From positions 20,265 to 84,264 of the forward strand of contig DDQN01000062.1 of the NCBI GenBank assembly GCA_002342685.1: a DNA stretch of 64,000 bases, in the 5' to 3' direction. The translations under genes were made by a program, and so were the position numbers. Within the stretch, counting starts at the first letter, position 1, and every line of letters begins with the position of its first letter. This DNA is from Vibrio sp. UBA2441 (GTDB lineage Bacteria; Pseudomonadota; Gammaproteobacteria; Enterobacterales; Vibrionaceae). Under the pieces are notes generated by a model. It had not been told where the DNA came from. It saw only the letters and a list, made by a program, of their open reading frames with translations, and ran no database searches. Shown here one piece after another: positions 17,330 through 26,395 of this stretch.

Positions 17330-20278
17330 TCATACTGTGTTATTTTCATCCATATTTTTAGGAATATCGATAGTAAACTCAAGCCCACCAGTTTCGATAG
17401 GTACTGCTTTAATTTTCCCCAAAAGTTTAGTCGTCACATAGTTGTAGGCGATGTGGGCGCCTAACCCCATACTGCCTTTACTTCGCGTGCTGGTAAAAAA
17501 CGGATCAAATATTTTTTCGATACTGTTTTTTTCCATACCTTTTCCGTTGTCACGATATGAGATCAGAATACGGCTCTGTTTCTCGGTTGCGGAAATAATT
17601 ATTTCACCGCTGTCCTTCTCTGAAAAACCGTGCTCCAGACTATTGTTTAATAAAATATTTATTACCTTGGTTAAGGCCTGAACATAAGAGAACATGACCA
17701 GTGACTTGTCGATATCTACTCTGATAATAATACTGTCGGACAGATCTCTTGGACACGATTTCACTGCAGTATCAACAGTATTGAACAAGGAAAAATGTGA
17801 TGGACTTTCTAGCCTAACATCGGCGCTGACTTCTCTGAAACATTGAATAAGATTGATGATTTTATTGACCGATTCAAGTTCGATAGTATGGCACTGCGTA
17901 AGCTGTTCTAGAATTGACTGTAAAAGTTCTTTGGTCAGTTCATTGCGTTCAAGCATATTGTTCACCGCTACGACCTGTTCCGACGCCATGGTGGTGGACG
18001 TCAGAATAATGCCTGCTGGCGTATTGATTTCGTGAGCAATGCCCGCGACAAGCGCGGTCAGCGATACCATTTTTTCAGCTTCGACTAACTGATGCTGTAT
18101 GGTTTTTATTTCATCAAGAGCAAGTTTGAGTTCGTTGTTACTTTGCTTAAGCTCACTGGTTCGCAATTCGACACGGTATTCCAAACTTTCATTGAGATCC
18201 TTAAGGGCTAATTCTGCCTCTTTTCTTGATTGGTTCTCTTTTTCCAATAGCTGGATAGTGCCCTGCTGGCGTCGGTCGTGATCTTCTAAAAGTTTCTGTT
18301 TCTCCCCGTAAAAGTTAACTTTATTCAGAAGCTCCGTCGGGGACAGTTCATGCCGGGACAGAATGTTCGCGTAGTATTTAGATAATGTTTGCCTCTCTTC
18401 TGGATCCACCAGGCCTGACTCCCGAATTTCCTGATGGGCACTCGCCATACCGATCACACCAGCTAATACATGGGTCAGACAAGAAATTAACTCCGCTAAT
18501 TGGGCAATGTTTATCTGTTTTTCTTCAGTTAAATTTACTCGTTTCAGACAATGTTCAACTTTTTTATTCGCCTCATGTCGGCTCATATATTTAGAGTAAA
18601 TATTAATAGCTCGTTGTTTTTTATCTAAAATAAGAATGCTACCGGGCACGTCTTGCTGCGTTTCGTACAAACCGCGGATATCTGCCGAAGAAAAATCATC
18701 AAAAAATACGCTGACTTGTTCAGAGACAGGAGTATCTGCACGATAATAGCTAGAAATAAAGATAAACGCCGTAATGTTAAAGCTTAAACTCCAAAACAGG
18801 CTATTCGCCATAGGGGACAGTCCCGTAATACCAAACAAAGATTCAGGAATAAACCAACTGATCCCAAACAGGCCTTGCTCAATAATGTTACTTTCAATTA
18901 ACCCACTACGTACAAAGGTTGGGAACATTGATGTATAGAACCAAATGCAAGCACCGATAATTATGCCGGTAGCCGCACCTTCTAAATTGGCTTTACGCCA
19001 GAGCAAACCTCCGAATAGCGCTGGTGCAAATTGCAATACCGCAATAAAAGAGATGCTGCCCAGCTCTATTAGCAAATAATTGTCTCCCATTAATCGATAA
19101 TAAAGCAGCACAATAAATAGAATGATAAACACACTGGCCCGGCGAACATTTAGAAGCTTTGATTTCAGCCAATGGAGTTTTTTATTCTGCTCAATCAGAG
19201 GAACAAACAAGTGATTTGTCACCATAGTCGACAAGGTCATAGTACAAACAATTATCATGCAGGAAGCCGCCGCAAAACCACCGAGAAACACCATAGCTGC
19301 GAGTGCTGGCATATTTAACTCAATAGGGATAAGCAACAGAAGCATATCTTTAATTGGTTCATTGGGTAAAAGCCACTCACCTGCTATTGCTACGGGAATA
19401 ACAAATAGGTTAATGAGCAGCATATAAAGCGAAAGCTGCCACCTGGCACTTGCTACATGACGAGGGTCAGAGCACTCCACGACACCAACGTGAAATTGCC
19501 TAGGCAAGATGATTATACCTACAGCCCCTAAAACCATCATCGAGAACCAGTTAGAGATCTCCGGCGGTTGACTAAATACATTGAAGTTCAGTTGTTCGTT
19601 AAACACTTGAGACTGAAGAAGATCTCCACTCATTACCAATTGAATTTCATCGAATAAGGTATAGCTGATTATTGCTCCGGCGATCAAAAATACCGCCAGT
19701 TTGAATAGGCTAGCCATTGCCAATGCCAGCATCATTCCAACATGACGTTCAGTTGGGTCGAGCTTTCTCACACCAGCGAAAATAGTGATTAACGACATGA
19801 TAATAATAACGATAACATCAAGATTCTTGGCAAGATGACTGGAAGGTTGCAACTGAGTAACGACCAAAAACGTATTTATCATCGGTGCTACTTGGATAGT
19901 AAGATAAGGCACAATACCTAACAGACAGATAATACTAACCATAGATGCTAAAAATCGAGAGTTTTGATATCTGGCAGATAAAAAATCAGCCAGACTTGTT
20001 GAGTGGTAATAAGTTTTTAACTGAACCATCTTTGCCACTAATGGCGCAAATATTATCAATCCCAGAGTGGCACCCAAATAGATGGTTATTGGCTGGATGT
20101 TTTGCGATGAAGCCAAACCAATATTTCCGTAAAACGTCCAGGACGTACAATACACGGCAAGGCTCAATGAATAGATAGCTGAAGAATAATTGGAAAACTT
20201 TCGTTTGTTCCTCTCGCCTAAAATGGCAATAACGAAGAATATGAGCAAATATATAATCAGCAATATAAAGACTATCAC
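17330..20278 (-). CDS. Sodium/solute symporter-histidine kinase hybrid (CbrA-like)
   Basis: A 982-residue inner-membrane protein. Residues 1-510 form an SSS (PutP-type) transporter module with about 13 hydrophobic segments (CTSWTFYGNIG near 43, GGFAAASCMIIVCTMTLSTM near 335). A linker and coiled coil (about 640-730) follow. Then comes a kinase core: H-box GIAHEINTPAG near 748, N-box LLNNSLEHG near 855, G1 DNGKGM near 905, F-box FDPFFTS and G2 SMGLGAHI near 938. There is no receiver domain. CbrA proteins of this build sense carbon/nitrogen status or transport histidine. The response regulator partner is not in the window. The start overlaps the upstream small gene by ATGA. Confidence 0.88.
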   Translation of the reverse strand: MIVFILLIIYLLIFFVIAILGERNKRKFSNYSSAIYSLSLAVYCTSWTFYGNIGLASSQNIQPITIYLGATLGLIIFAPLVAKMVQLKTYYHSTSLADFLSARYQNSRFLASMVSIICLLGIVPYLTIQVAPMINTFLVVTQLQPSSHLAKNLDVIVIIIMSLITIFAGVRKLDPTERHVGMMLALAMASLFKLAVFLIAGAIISYTLFDEIQLVMSGDLLQSQVFNEQLNFNVFSQPPEISNWFSMMVLGAVGIIILPRQFHVGVVECSDPRHVASARWQLSLYMLLINLFVIPVAIAGEWLLPNEPIKDMLLLLIPIELNMPALAAMVFLGGFAAASCMIIVCTMTLSTMVTNHLFVPLIEQNKKLHWLKSKLLNVRRASVFIILFIVLLYYRLMGDNYLLIELGSISFIAVLQFAPALFGGLLWRKANLEGAATGIIIGACIWFYTSMFPTFVRSGLIESNIIEQGLFGISWFIPESLFGITGLSPMANSLFWSLSFNITAFIFISSYYRADTPVSEQVSVFFDDFSSADIRGLYETQQDVPGSILILDKKQRAINIYSKYMSRHEANKKVEHCLKRVNLTEEKQINIAQLAELISCLTHVLAGVIGMASAHQEIRESGLVDPEERQTLSKYYANILSRHELSPTELLNKVNFYGEKQKLLEDHDRRQQGTIQLLEKENQSRKEAELALKDLNESLEYRVELRTSELKQSNNELKLALDEIKTIQHQLVEAEKMVSLTALVAGIAHEINTPAGIILTSTTMASEQVVAVNNMLERNELTKELLQSILEQLTQCHTIELESVNKIINLIQCFREVSADVRLESPSHFSLFNTVDTAVKSCPRDLSDSIIIRVDIDKSLVMFSYVQALTKVINILLNNSLEHGFSEKDSGEIIISATEKQSRILISYRDNGKGMEKNSIEKIFDPFFTSTRSKGSMGLGAHIAYNYVTTKLLGKIKAVPIETGGLEFTIDIPKNMDENNTV

Positions 20279-20478
20279 TCATTATCCTTCTCAGAAGATG
20301 TAGAGCTCTGCTTGGAAAAAAGCGGGGATACCCCGAGGAAAACGATGAGTGCTAACCAAATAGCAAAAGGAGAGATCCAAAAAACATAGGGGCTTAAAGG
20401 GGTACCTAACAATACCGGCCAACTAAACGCCATTAGGATGAAGTAAATTAGCAACCAAAAAACTGGCGAAGACTTCAT
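20275..20478 (-). CDS. Small two-helix membrane protein coupled to the sensor-transporter
   Basis: A 67-residue protein with two hydrophobic helices (about residues 7-25 and 32-50) and a hydrophilic Ser/Glu-rich tail. Its stop overlaps the start of the SSS-histidine kinase by 4 nt (ATGA), so translation is probably coupled. Small membrane partners precede several SSS transporters (YhdT before PanF, YjcH before ActP, CbrX before CbrA). By position and build this looks like the CbrX counterpart; the assignment is by analogy. Confidence 0.7.
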   Translation of the reverse strand: MKSSPVFWLLIYFILMAFSWPVLLGTPLSPYVFWISPFAIWLALIVFLGVSPLFSKQSSTSSEKDNE

Positions 20479-20657
20479 TGAAATGCCCAGTTATTCTACA
20501 TATCATAATTCTAGAGTAGTTATTGATATATTTGTAGATACTGACGTAATTTCCCTCAAGGGAGTGCAATCTTATATATTAGAACAAATCTTTAACACAT
20601 TGAGTTACATGACTTTATACATTACAGATCAATGCTACCTTGTCTGTTAGTCAGATA

Positions 20658-20677
20658 CTCGCTTCAGAGAAAGCGAG
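20658..20677. terminator. Hairpin downstream of doxX
   Basis: CTCGCTT and AAGCGAG form a 7-bp stem with a 6-nt loop just after the doxX stop. The T-run lies on the plus-strand side (CATCATTTTT), so termination of doxX on the minus strand would be weak. Confidence 0.4.
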
Positions 20678-20697
20678 CATCATTTTTACAACATTAA

Positions 20698-21123
20698 TTA
20701 TTGTTGGTCTGGACGTACAGCGTACTTACCCGGGCCTATTAACAAAATAGCTATTGCAGCAAATAAATACGTACCTACACCTTCTACAGCCCAAGCACCA
20801 AATTTATTCAACGTAAATAGATCACCAGTATGAAGTAGCCCAATAATAACTAAACAAGTTCCGATAACAAAAGAAGAGGCTACGCGAGTATAAACACCAA
20901 AGGCAACAAGCAAAGGTGCAATAACTTCACCAAGATATACCCCATAAGCAAAAAAAGCAGGTAAACCCAGATCTACAAACAAACCTTCAATAAAACTGGT
21001 ACCAGCGTATATTTTATGCACACCATGCAATAAAAACATTACACTAAAGCTGACTCTAAGAATTAACTTTCCTAAATCTGGGTAGTTCACTTTTGATTCA
21101 AGACTATCAATTAACGTATTCAT
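20698..21123 (-). CDS. DoxX family membrane protein
   Basis: A 141-residue protein with four hydrophobic helices. FSVMFLLHGVHKI near residue 27 is the DoxX N-terminal signature, and GVYLGEVIAPLLVAFGVYTR near 61 is the second conserved block. The family includes quinone-linked or redox-linked membrane proteins of poorly known role. It is monocistronic and divergent from a LysR-family gene, which is its likely regulator. The shared 334-nt intergenic region holds a hexanucleotide tandem repeat and a palindrome. Confidence 0.85.
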   Translation of the reverse strand: MNTLIDSLESKVNYPDLGKLILRVSFSVMFLLHGVHKIYAGTSFIEGLFVDLGLPAFFAYGVYLGEVIAPLLVAFGVYTRVASSFVIGTCLVIIGLLHTGDLFTLNKFGAWAVEGVGTYLFAAIAILLIGPGKYAVRPDQQ

Positions 21124-21354
21124 ATTTAAAACCCTATAGTGATATGATTTCCAAGTCGTTTATGTTGCTTTCCTACTTTGTAGCTTATACCTACATTTTT
21201 TGTATGGTTATCGGAATGTTTTCAACAACATATTCAACTTTTTTGAACGAGATTTAATAAAGATAACAAGACTTATTTCCGTCACCATTTCAGAGAATGA
21301 TCATTGTTGTCTCGGTTTATAAAATCCAATGGGCAACTTATACTTATGTTTTTG

Positions 21355-21390
21355 TTCTTGTTCTTGTTCTTGTTCTTGTTCTTGTTCTTG
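21355..21390. repeat. Tandem hexanucleotide repeat (TTCTTG)6
   Basis: Six perfect TTCTTG units, preceded by a degenerate seventh unit (TTTTTG at 21349-21354). It lies 9 nt before the palindrome and about 68 nt before the LysR start codon. The position between regulator and promoter elements fits a length-variable switch, but no variation can be seen in a single sequence. Confidence 0.95.
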
Positions 21391-21398
21391 TTAAGATG

Positions 21399-21417
21399 CA
21401 ATGTAACGGTTACATTG
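21399..21417. promoter_or_regulatory. 19-bp perfect palindrome before the LysR gene
   Basis: CAATGTAAC-G-GTTACATTG has 9-bp arms around one central base. It includes a T-N11-A motif, as LysR-type proteins prefer, and ends 40 nt before the start codon. It is likely an autoregulatory operator for the adjacent LysR protein (inference). Confidence 0.65.
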
Positions 21418-21457
21418 TTGAAATCTATCTAGTTATTTAATTTTTAACGCCACCCTC

Positions 21458-22351
21458 ATGAAAAATGTAATACCGTTAGACGCTTTAATCGCTTTGGACA
21501 TGATAGACAAGAAAGGTAGTTTTGCCGCTGCAGCTGAATCTTTGTATAAAGCACCCTCTTCTCTAACTTATACTATAAAAAAACTCGAAGATGACATTGG
21601 TATGTCTCTGTTTGATCGTAGCAACCATAAGGCTGAACTTACTGAGGCCGGGAAGATAGTGCTCAAACAAGGTAGGCAGATCCTATTTGCATCTGAGAAG
21701 TTAGTTGAGTCCGTCAGGCAATTTGAATCGGGCTGGGAGAGAAAGTTACGCATCGCCCGAGATACACTAATTGATGAAGATAAGCTGATTGATGTCTGCA
21801 AGGATTTTGAACAACTAAATAAACACGTTGAGCTTTCACTAACGGTAGAGGTTCTGGGGGGCGTGTGGGATGCCTTGTATTGCGACAAAGTCGATATCGT
21901 TATTGGCGGCAGCGGCGAGGCTCCAACAGGCAGGTTTGGCACTCATAAAATAGGTGAAATATCATTTGTATTTGCCATCGCACCTTTTCATCCACTAGCC
22001 TCTTATCAAGGTGTCATCAAGCAGGAAGATCTGATCAATTACCCATCGATTGTCATAGCAGATACCTCACAAACGCTAGAGGCAAAGTGCAGCGGCTACT
22101 ACCCGAGCAGCCATGTGATTAGAGTCAGCAGTATTGAATCTAAACTCAATTTTCAACGTAAAGGGGTTGGGGTTGGCTTCCTTCCCACCCGCAATGCCCA
22201 ACCCTATATCGATAGTGGAGAGCTAATTGTCAAATCATGTGAAGTCGCCAAGCCAAACCAAGATATATATATCGCCTGGAACAAAAAACAAGAAGGTAAA
22301 GCGCTTGAATGGTTTATCGAAAAACTATGTTCCACTAAATGGTTTGAGTAA
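21458..22351 (+). CDS. LysR-family transcriptional regulator
   Basis: A 297-residue protein. The N-terminal winged helix-turn-helix (residues 5-65, KKGSFAAAAESLYKAPSSLT) is typical of LysR proteins, and the remainder is a periplasmic-binding-like effector domain (about 90-290). It is divergent from doxX, so doxX is a plausible target. The effector is unknown. The sequence resembles regulators that control nearby DoxX/pirin-type genes, but this was not verifiable here. Confidence 0.88.
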   Translation: MKNVIPLDALIALDMIDKKGSFAAAAESLYKAPSSLTYTIKKLEDDIGMSLFDRSNHKAELTEAGKIVLKQGRQILFASEKLVESVRQFESGWERKLRIARDTLIDEDKLIDVCKDFEQLNKHVELSLTVEVLGGVWDALYCDKVDIVIGGSGEAPTGRFGTHKIGEISFVFAIAPFHPLASYQGVIKQEDLINYPSIVIADTSQTLEAKCSGYYPSSHVIRVSSIESKLNFQRKGVGVGFLPTRNAQPYIDSGELIVKSCEVAKPNQDIYIAWNKKQEGKALEWFIEKLCSTKWFE

Positions 22352-22719
22352 ATATTCCTATTAAGTATTCCTATTAAGGACACACACCACCAAACTCGCT
22401 GATATGAGAAAATCATATACAAATATAGATCCAAACCTCTATTTGTGGATGACGTGGTTCACATTTTTTATACCATTCAAACCATACCCCACCTTGCAAT
22501 AATTATGTCAACCCATTGTATTTAAATAGTTATATCCAATATTCCTTATTTGATACTGTTATTATTGACCCTATACAATTGTTGCTAACTGTCTAATTTT
22601 CACACAAAAGTACATTGTGAGTTTTTTAGTGTTATTTCCGTCACGGTTGGTAGAGAAGCAAAACTTTTATCATCGCCCAAATTAATTTTTGGGACCATCT
22701 AATCAATAAAGGATGATAC
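22352..22719. other. Gene-free stretch with a 13-bp tandem duplication
   Basis: This 368-nt stretch has no supportable gene. TATTCCTATTAAG occurs twice in tandem at 22353-22378. ATATGA-gaaaa-TCATAT forms a small hairpin near 22403-22419. The 3' end carries the promoter and AAGGA ribosome site of the truncated lipoprotein gene that follows. Confidence 0.5.
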
Positions 22720-22909
22720 GTGAAACTTAAATACATCAAAGACTGTTATAACCGCTTTGACCGTTGGATTATTAACAGCCTGTAATGGCAGCAGCAATAG
22801 CGATAGCAGCAATGATACAGGAAATAACGCTTCTGCCACTCAGGGTTTGTTTTCTGCTGGCAAGAACGAAGTTGTTATTTACTACAAACGCTCTGAACCA
22901 CGGACATAA
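22720..22909 (+). pseudogene. 5' stub of a lipoprotein starch-degrading enzyme, frameshifted and truncated
   Basis: A GTG start at 22720 has a good ribosome site (AAGGA). The reading frame shifts by one base within an A-run about 20 nt in. In the +1 frame the product is a lipoprotein signal (VITALTVGLLTAC, lipobox LTAC), a Ser/Asn/Gly linker, and then KNEVVIYYKRSEP, which resembles the beginning of the starch-binding module in pullulanase or alpha-amylase lipoproteins. The frame stops at 22907-22909, and a GGGGACAGGCACT repeat follows within 5 nt. The rest of the gene is gone. The signal peptide and linker are clear; the enzyme class is my inference from a short motif. Confidence 0.6.
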
Positions 22910-22913
22910 CTCC

Positions 22914-23053
22914 GGGGACAGGCACTACAAAAAATCAGAAAAAAATAATGCAATGTCTTTAACCCGAATTAGCTTGCTTCTCATCTGTTGATACACAACA
23001 AAAACTTCAAACTTGCCAAATCACTTAAGTGCAAAGAACTTAAGTGCCTGTCC
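22914..23053. repeat. REP-like inverted pair of the GGACAGGCACT family
   Basis: GGGGACAGGCACTAC at 22914-22928 and AAGTGCCTGTCC at 23042-23053 are inverted copies around about 113 nt. A third copy (17302-17315) adjoins the RAYT transposase fragment. CACTTAAGTG palindromes occur next to the right copy (about 23022-23046). This arrangement resembles the short sequences mobilised by RAYT transposases. The assignment is an inference from position and sequence recurrence. Confidence 0.5.
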
Positions 23054-23184
23054 TGACAAAAAACACAGCCTCCTTGACTATTATTTTATGTTTTTATATT
23101 GCTAAATATGCGCAGTGTTGTCTATGTTTAAAATGCTAGGTAACGTCAATTGTGCTAAATATTAAACCACAAATCAGGCTGAGT

Positions 23185-23403
23185 ATGATGAATATAATAA
23201 ATACGGCTACAGTGGATGAACAGGTTGGTTATTCAGAAAATGAACAACCATCGCTTACTGTAAATAAAAATATCCTCCTCCCCCCGCATGCAGATGGTAC
23301 ATCATCCTGCTTCACTCAATTTCTCTACAGAAAAAGAGATTTTGCTAGCGCAAGTGTTCGTTTTCAACAAAATAGACGGTTGTCTTTGTCATTGAGCAAA
23401 TAG
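23185..23403 (+). CDS. Hypothetical small protein, doubtful
   Basis: A 73-residue frame from ATG 23185 (alternative GTG at 23152). It has no recognised domain, membrane segment or clear ribosome site. It lies between the REP-like pair and the GGDEF-EAL gene. The low-complexity Ser/Leu-rich C-terminus (RRLSLSLSK) and the lack of a ribosome site make it uncertain as a real gene. Confidence 0.2.
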   Translation: MMNIINTATVDEQVGYSENEQPSLTVNKNILLPPHADGTSSCFTQFLYRKRDFASASVRFQQNRRLSLSLSK

Positions 23404-23532
23404 CTCTATGTTTAAAGACCAGCAGATATAAGCAAGCCAACTCTCGGCGGTTAGGGAAAAATCTACAGCCTGCTTATTTGGATCATATGAGAAAAATGTT
23501 GTCAGCAAAAATACGACATTATGGAAACGACT

Positions 23533-26301
23533 ATGGATACTCGCAAAATTATTTTATTTTTGATGACGGCGGTTATAGCGTTAACTTTATTGCTGGTGCT
23601 AATTACTCTTTCTTCCATCAAAGCCAGTTTCGTTCACTCATTATCTGACTCTTTGAAAGTTGTCAGAGACACGACTCACGAATCCGTAAACTTGTGGGCA
23701 TCTGAAAACGAAGAACATATCGTTATATTGTCTACTAACCCACATGTTATATCGCTAACCGAAGCGCTTTTACATATCGATCCTGTCGCAGAAAATCTTA
23801 TCAATGCGCCTGCACAGAAGGCCATTAGAGAGCTGTTACAACCAAATTTGAGTATGCATAAAATGCACGGATTTTTCATTATAGGGCCTGATAATATAAG
23901 TATTGCATCAACTAGAGATTCAAATTTAGGAATGACAAATCTACTGGTTGACCAACCCGAGTTTCTCAAGCGATTATGGGGCGGAGAAATTTTAATGACA
24001 TTACCACAACCATCCGACGTTCCTCTTCCTGATGAACATGGTGAAATGACATCCAATTACCCTACCATGTTTGTCGGGGGGCCAATACGCAACAAAAACA
24101 ATAACATAATTGCTCTATTTACTCTCAGACTTGATCCGGTTAAAAAACTAAAAAAAATCGTCAGCAGAAGCACCATCGGAACCACAGGAGAAACCTATTT
24201 AATTAATAGGAGTGGTGTAATGATTACCGAAAGTCGATTCTCTTCTGAACATTGGTTAAACATTGAGGTTCCAAACGATGTTGATACACCTGAAAAATCC
24301 ATGTTATCAGCCCGACAATTAAATAACGCATCGTCAAATCGCCTGACCAAAATGGCAGAAAGTGTTGTTGCTGGTAATAGTAGTTTCGACACAGATGGCT
24401 ATCTGGATTACCGGGGTGTAAAGGTTGTTGGTGCTTGGCTTTGGGATTCTCAATATGACTATGGTCTAGTGACCGAAATTGACATGGACGAAGCATTTCT
24501 ATCCTACAATCAGACCAAACGAAGCTTCATGTTCTTTTCCGGTGCAACAACATTCGCTTTGATCTTTATCGCTTTGGTTTTTTACCGCCTCATTTCGCGC
24601 CTTAAATATCAAGAAAAAAAGTACCAAAGTTTATTTGAGAATGCGGGTGACCCAATTTTGATTTCTGATCATAAGACAGGCTGTATTTTATCCTCGAACA
24701 GTTATGCCTGTCAGTTTCTTCAGTACCATCCGGATGAACTTATAGGAAAACATCTGTCGATGATAAGAAGTAAGTCAGACAGGGAAAGTGTTATCAATGA
24801 TATTGAAGAAGTTAATCGCTTCGGTTCCAAACTAATTGAAACAACCTATAAGAGTAAACAAGGCGATGTTCTGAATGTGGAAATTAGTGCAAAACTTGTC
24901 TTTTTCGGAAACCGAAAAGTGATTTTCTCAATCATTCGTGACATCACTCCTCGAAAGCAAGTCGAAATGAAACTTCTCAAAATAGTAAATACCGACAGAC
25001 TTACAGGGCTTGGCAATCAGGTTGCTTTCAATACGGCGCTTAGTGAAAAACTAGATAACAATCTTGCGAAAGATAAATTGATTACGCTGTTCTTTATAGG
25101 CATCGATAACTTTAAAATGATCAATAACACTCTGGGACACGCTATTGGAGACCAAACATTAATCACGGTATCCAATCTAATTACATCCACCTTTCCTGAA
25201 GGGCAGTTTTTCCGTTTAAGTGGTGATGAGTTTATTTTAATTGCTTTGACTAAAGATAAAATGGAAGCAAATGAAATGTCCGATAGAATTCATCGTTCAA
25301 CCCGTATCCCTTTTACCATTGGTTCAAATTCACTCCATGTTACTTTTAGTATAGGCGTTGCCTTCGCACCAGAAAACGGCGCAGATGTCGCTACTTTACT
25401 TCAGTCTTCGAGTACAGCATTACATGAAGCGAAGAAAAAAGGTAAGAACAGTAGTGTGTTGTTCTCAAAAGAAATGCGGCAAGAAGAAGTTCTTCATATG
25501 CAAATATCATCGGCTCTTAATAGCTCAGTATTGGATGAAGAGTTTGCATTAGTTTTTCAACCTGTCGTAGAAGCCAGCACTGGCAAACTCGTCGGTGCGG
25601 AAGCATTATTAAGATGGACAAGTAAACAAATTGGCAATGTCCGTCCTGATATATTTATTCCGGTTGCTGAACAAAATGGAAAAATCACAGATATCGGTAA
25701 CTGGGTGATGGAAGAAGCTTGCCGTATTAGGGCTTCATGGACATCACTTGGTCTGCATGAGCTCAAGTTGTCAATCAACATATCACCAGCGCAAATGCTA
25801 TCGTGTGACGTCCCAGATCTTGTAGAAAACGCTTTAACAAAACACAATTTACCTGCATCAGCAATCGCAGTAGAAATAACAGAAAATGTTTTTTTGGGCG
25901 ACCGCAACGATTTAAATAATCAGCTTGAACGATTAAAAACGCTAGGCGTATCTATGTACTTAGATGATTTTGGTACCGGTTATTCATCACTTAGCTACGT
26001 AAGCAAATATCCATTCGACATCATCAAGATGGACAAAAGTTTTATTCAAGACATCGAAGAAAACCCCATATCTCGTACCTTAGCGATTGCCATTATGTCT
26101 ATGGCCACTAACCTGGGATTAGAAGTAATAGCCGAAGGCGTTGAGACAAAATGGCAAAACGAGTTTCTCACCCAGTACGGATGTCACCGTATTCAAGGTT
26201 ATTACTATGGAAAACCAGTGAATTCAAATGAATTCGTTAAAAAGTGGGCTACTAAAAAGTATAATCAGGACACACACCGTAAAGTAGTAGATAAAGTATG
26301 A
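23533..26301 (+). CDS. Membrane dCache-PAS-GGDEF-EAL cyclic-di-GMP protein
   Basis: About 922 residues. Two membrane segments (residues about 7-27 and 330-352) bracket a periplasmic dCache-like sensor domain. A PAS domain (about 362-480), a GGDEF domain (about 485-640) and an EAL domain (about 655-905) follow. The GGDEF motif reads SGDEF and no RxxD inhibitory site precedes it, so cyclase activity is uncertain. The EAL domain keeps EALLRW, NIS, EITEN, LDDFGTGYSS, KMDKSFI, EGVET and QGYYYGKP, all expected for a working cyclic-di-GMP phosphodiesterase. The ATG at 23533 has GGA seven nt upstream and is preferred over 23521. It is a single gene, with no operon partner evident. Confidence 0.9.
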   Translation: MDTRKIILFLMTAVIALTLLLVLITLSSIKASFVHSLSDSLKVVRDTTHESVNLWASENEEHIVILSTNPHVISLTEALLHIDPVAENLINAPAQKAIRELLQPNLSMHKMHGFFIIGPDNISIASTRDSNLGMTNLLVDQPEFLKRLWGGEILMTLPQPSDVPLPDEHGEMTSNYPTMFVGGPIRNKNNNIIALFTLRLDPVKKLKKIVSRSTIGTTGETYLINRSGVMITESRFSSEHWLNIEVPNDVDTPEKSMLSARQLNNASSNRLTKMAESVVAGNSSFDTDGYLDYRGVKVVGAWLWDSQYDYGLVTEIDMDEAFLSYNQTKRSFMFFSGATTFALIFIALVFYRLISRLKYQEKKYQSLFENAGDPILISDHKTGCILSSNSYACQFLQYHPDELIGKHLSMIRSKSDRESVINDIEEVNRFGSKLIETTYKSKQGDVLNVEISAKLVFFGNRKVIFSIIRDITPRKQVEMKLLKIVNTDRLTGLGNQVAFNTALSEKLDNNLAKDKLITLFFIGIDNFKMINNTLGHAIGDQTLITVSNLITSTFPEGQFFRLSGDEFILIALTKDKMEANEMSDRIHRSTRIPFTIGSNSLHVTFSIGVAFAPENGADVATLLQSSSTALHEAKKKGKNSSVLFSKEMRQEEVLHMQISSALNSSVLDEEFALVFQPVVEASTGKLVGAEALLRWTSKQIGNVRPDIFIPVAEQNGKITDIGNWVMEEACRIRASWTSLGLHELKLSINISPAQMLSCDVPDLVENALTKHNLPASAIAVEITENVFLGDRNDLNNQLERLKTLGVSMYLDDFGTGYSSLSYVSKYPFDIIKMDKSFIQDIEENPISRTLAIAIMSMATNLGLEVIAEGVETKWQNEFLTQYGCHRIQGYYYGKPVNSNEFVKKWATKKYNQDTHRKVVDKV

Positions 26302-26395
26302 ACTTCTGACAAATCAATCGCAAATTTATACGATTTACACAACTTGATTTGTTTAACTCGTTATTCTATTCCTACTCTTTATTTATCGTTATGCC

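Larger units (their letters stand above)
21124..21457. promoter_or_regulatory. Divergent doxX/lysR intergenic region
   Basis: This 334-nt stretch has no gene. It contains the divergent promoters, a TTCTTG tandem repeat (21355-21390) and a perfect palindrome (21399-21417), annotated separately. The rest is A/T-rich with no other structure that I could support. Confidence 0.6.

Noticed and set aside
22785..22991. Open frame of 68 codons across the lipoprotein stub and repeat
   Set aside because: It is a third frame over the truncated gene, crosses the repeat boundary and has no ribosome site. The lipoprotein signal lies in another frame.
22377..26278. AGGACACACACC present at 22377-22388 and 26267-26278
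   Set aside because: A 12-mer shared by chance is expected many times in a 64-kb window. One copy is inside the end of the GGDEF-EAL gene, so no element was called.
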